Shown here piece after piece: positions 5,664 to 5,818 of a stretch of DNA of 5,818 nucleotides. The notes under the pieces were generated by a model. The model made no database searches. It saw only the letters and a program-made list of their open reading frames with translations, and had not been told where the DNA came from. The first letter of the stretch is position 1, and every line of letters starts with the position of its first letter. Source of the DNA: Alphaproteobacteria bacterium (GTDB taxonomy: Bacteria > Pseudomonadota > Alphaproteobacteria > RS24); assembly GCA_029248825.1 (NCBI GenBank), contig JAQWIP010000099.1, positions 1 to 5,818 on the forward strand, read 5' to 3'. The translations under genes and the position numbers were made by a program.

Positions 5664-5676
5664 AATGAATTGCTGT
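5613..5676. repeat. 9-bp inverted repeat enclosing the terminator
   Basis: ACAGCAATT (5613-5621) and AATTGCTGT (5668-5676) are perfect inverted copies, 46 bases apart, with the terminator hairpin between them. The left copy overlaps the third hairpin (5611-5626), so the two pairings exclude each other; the terminator stem remains possible in both. Function unknown. Confidence 0.6.
5636..5663 (+). terminator. strong intrinsic terminator after queF
   Basis: GGCTTGAGC (5636-5644) and GCTCAAGCC (5649-5657) form a perfect 9-bp stem with a TAAC loop, followed directly by six T residues (5658-5663). It lies 92 bases after the queF stop codon and most simply ends the que transcript. Confidence 0.92.
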
Positions 5677-5730
5677 GAAAATGTTCACCTCTCCTACTTA
5701 GGTCGGGGTGGCGACTGAATAAGGTTTCGG

Positions 5731-5818
5731 GTGGAGATGATTGTCCGCACGTTAAGTAACTTTGTGAAAGGCGACACGAAAATGGGGCAACTCATGCTGC
5801 GCGATTATATCACGTCGG
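5731..5818 (+). CDS. start of an unidentified gene (3' end outside window)
   Basis: After an in-frame stop at 5716-5718 the frame stays open to the window edge. GTG at 5731 has AAGG (5721-5724) six bases upstream; ATG at 5737, two codons on, and ATG at 5782 are alternatives, the last with AAAGG about 10 bases upstream. From the first ATG the product begins MIVRTLSNFVKGDTKMGQLM and continues LRDYITS. About 29 codons are too few to name a family. It follows a strong terminator on the same strand and is probably a separate transcription unit. Whether it is a real gene is unproven, since so short an open stretch can occur by chance. Confidence 0.45.
   Translation, partial: MEMIVRTLSNFVKGDTKMGQLMLRDYITS

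Noticed and set aside
5737..5818. Ectoine synthase (EctC) start, because the product begins MIVRTL
   Set aside because: Only the first few residues resemble EctC; the residues that follow do not match what I recall of that family, and 29 codons are too few.

Overview
The window looks like ordinary chromosomal DNA of a Gram-negative bacterium. Moderate GC content, an outer-membrane TonB-dependent receptor, and the style of the enolase and QueC proteins suggest an alphaproteobacterium, perhaps a marine Maricaulales/Hyphomonadaceae-type lineage. That placement is inference from sequence style, not from a search.

Layout. Positions 1-1818 (+) are the 3' part of a TonB-dependent receptor gene with extremely His/Asp/Glu-rich extracellular loops, so probably a zinc (or other divalent metal) receptor of the ZnuD type. 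A symmetrical hairpin at about 1855-1895 separates it from the convergent enolase gene (1916-3190, -) and can terminate both transcripts. Between eno and the divergent queC gene (3191-3318) lie a 12-bp tandem direct repeat and weak promoter-like boxes. Positions 3319-5543 (+) hold four queuosine-precursor genes in the order queC-queE-queD-queF. The 3' UTR of queF contains four successive stem-loops, the last a strong intrinsic terminator at 5636-5663. A new reading frame of unknown identity starts near 5731 and leaves the window.

How the genes work together. QueD makes 6-carboxy-tetrahydropterin, QueE rearranges it to 7-carboxy-7-deazaguanine, QueC converts that to preQ0, and QueF reduces preQ0 to preQ1, which is then put into tRNA. 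The locus thus covers every step from dihydroneopterin triphosphate to preQ1. GTP cyclohydrolase I and the tRNA-modifying steps (Tgt, QueA, QueG/QueH) are not in the window. queC/queE and queD/queF each overlap by 11 bases, while queE and queD are separated by 42 bases carrying a promoter-like sequence.

The most notable observation is that QueD has Asn where E. coli QueD has its catalytic Cys27, and also lacks the Glu110 equivalent, although its zinc histidines and the Asp-His pair are kept. Second are the multi-hairpin RNA candidate after queF and promoter boxes placed so that queD (and perhaps queC) would be leaderless. I see no mobile elements, CRISPR arrays, tRNA or rRNA.
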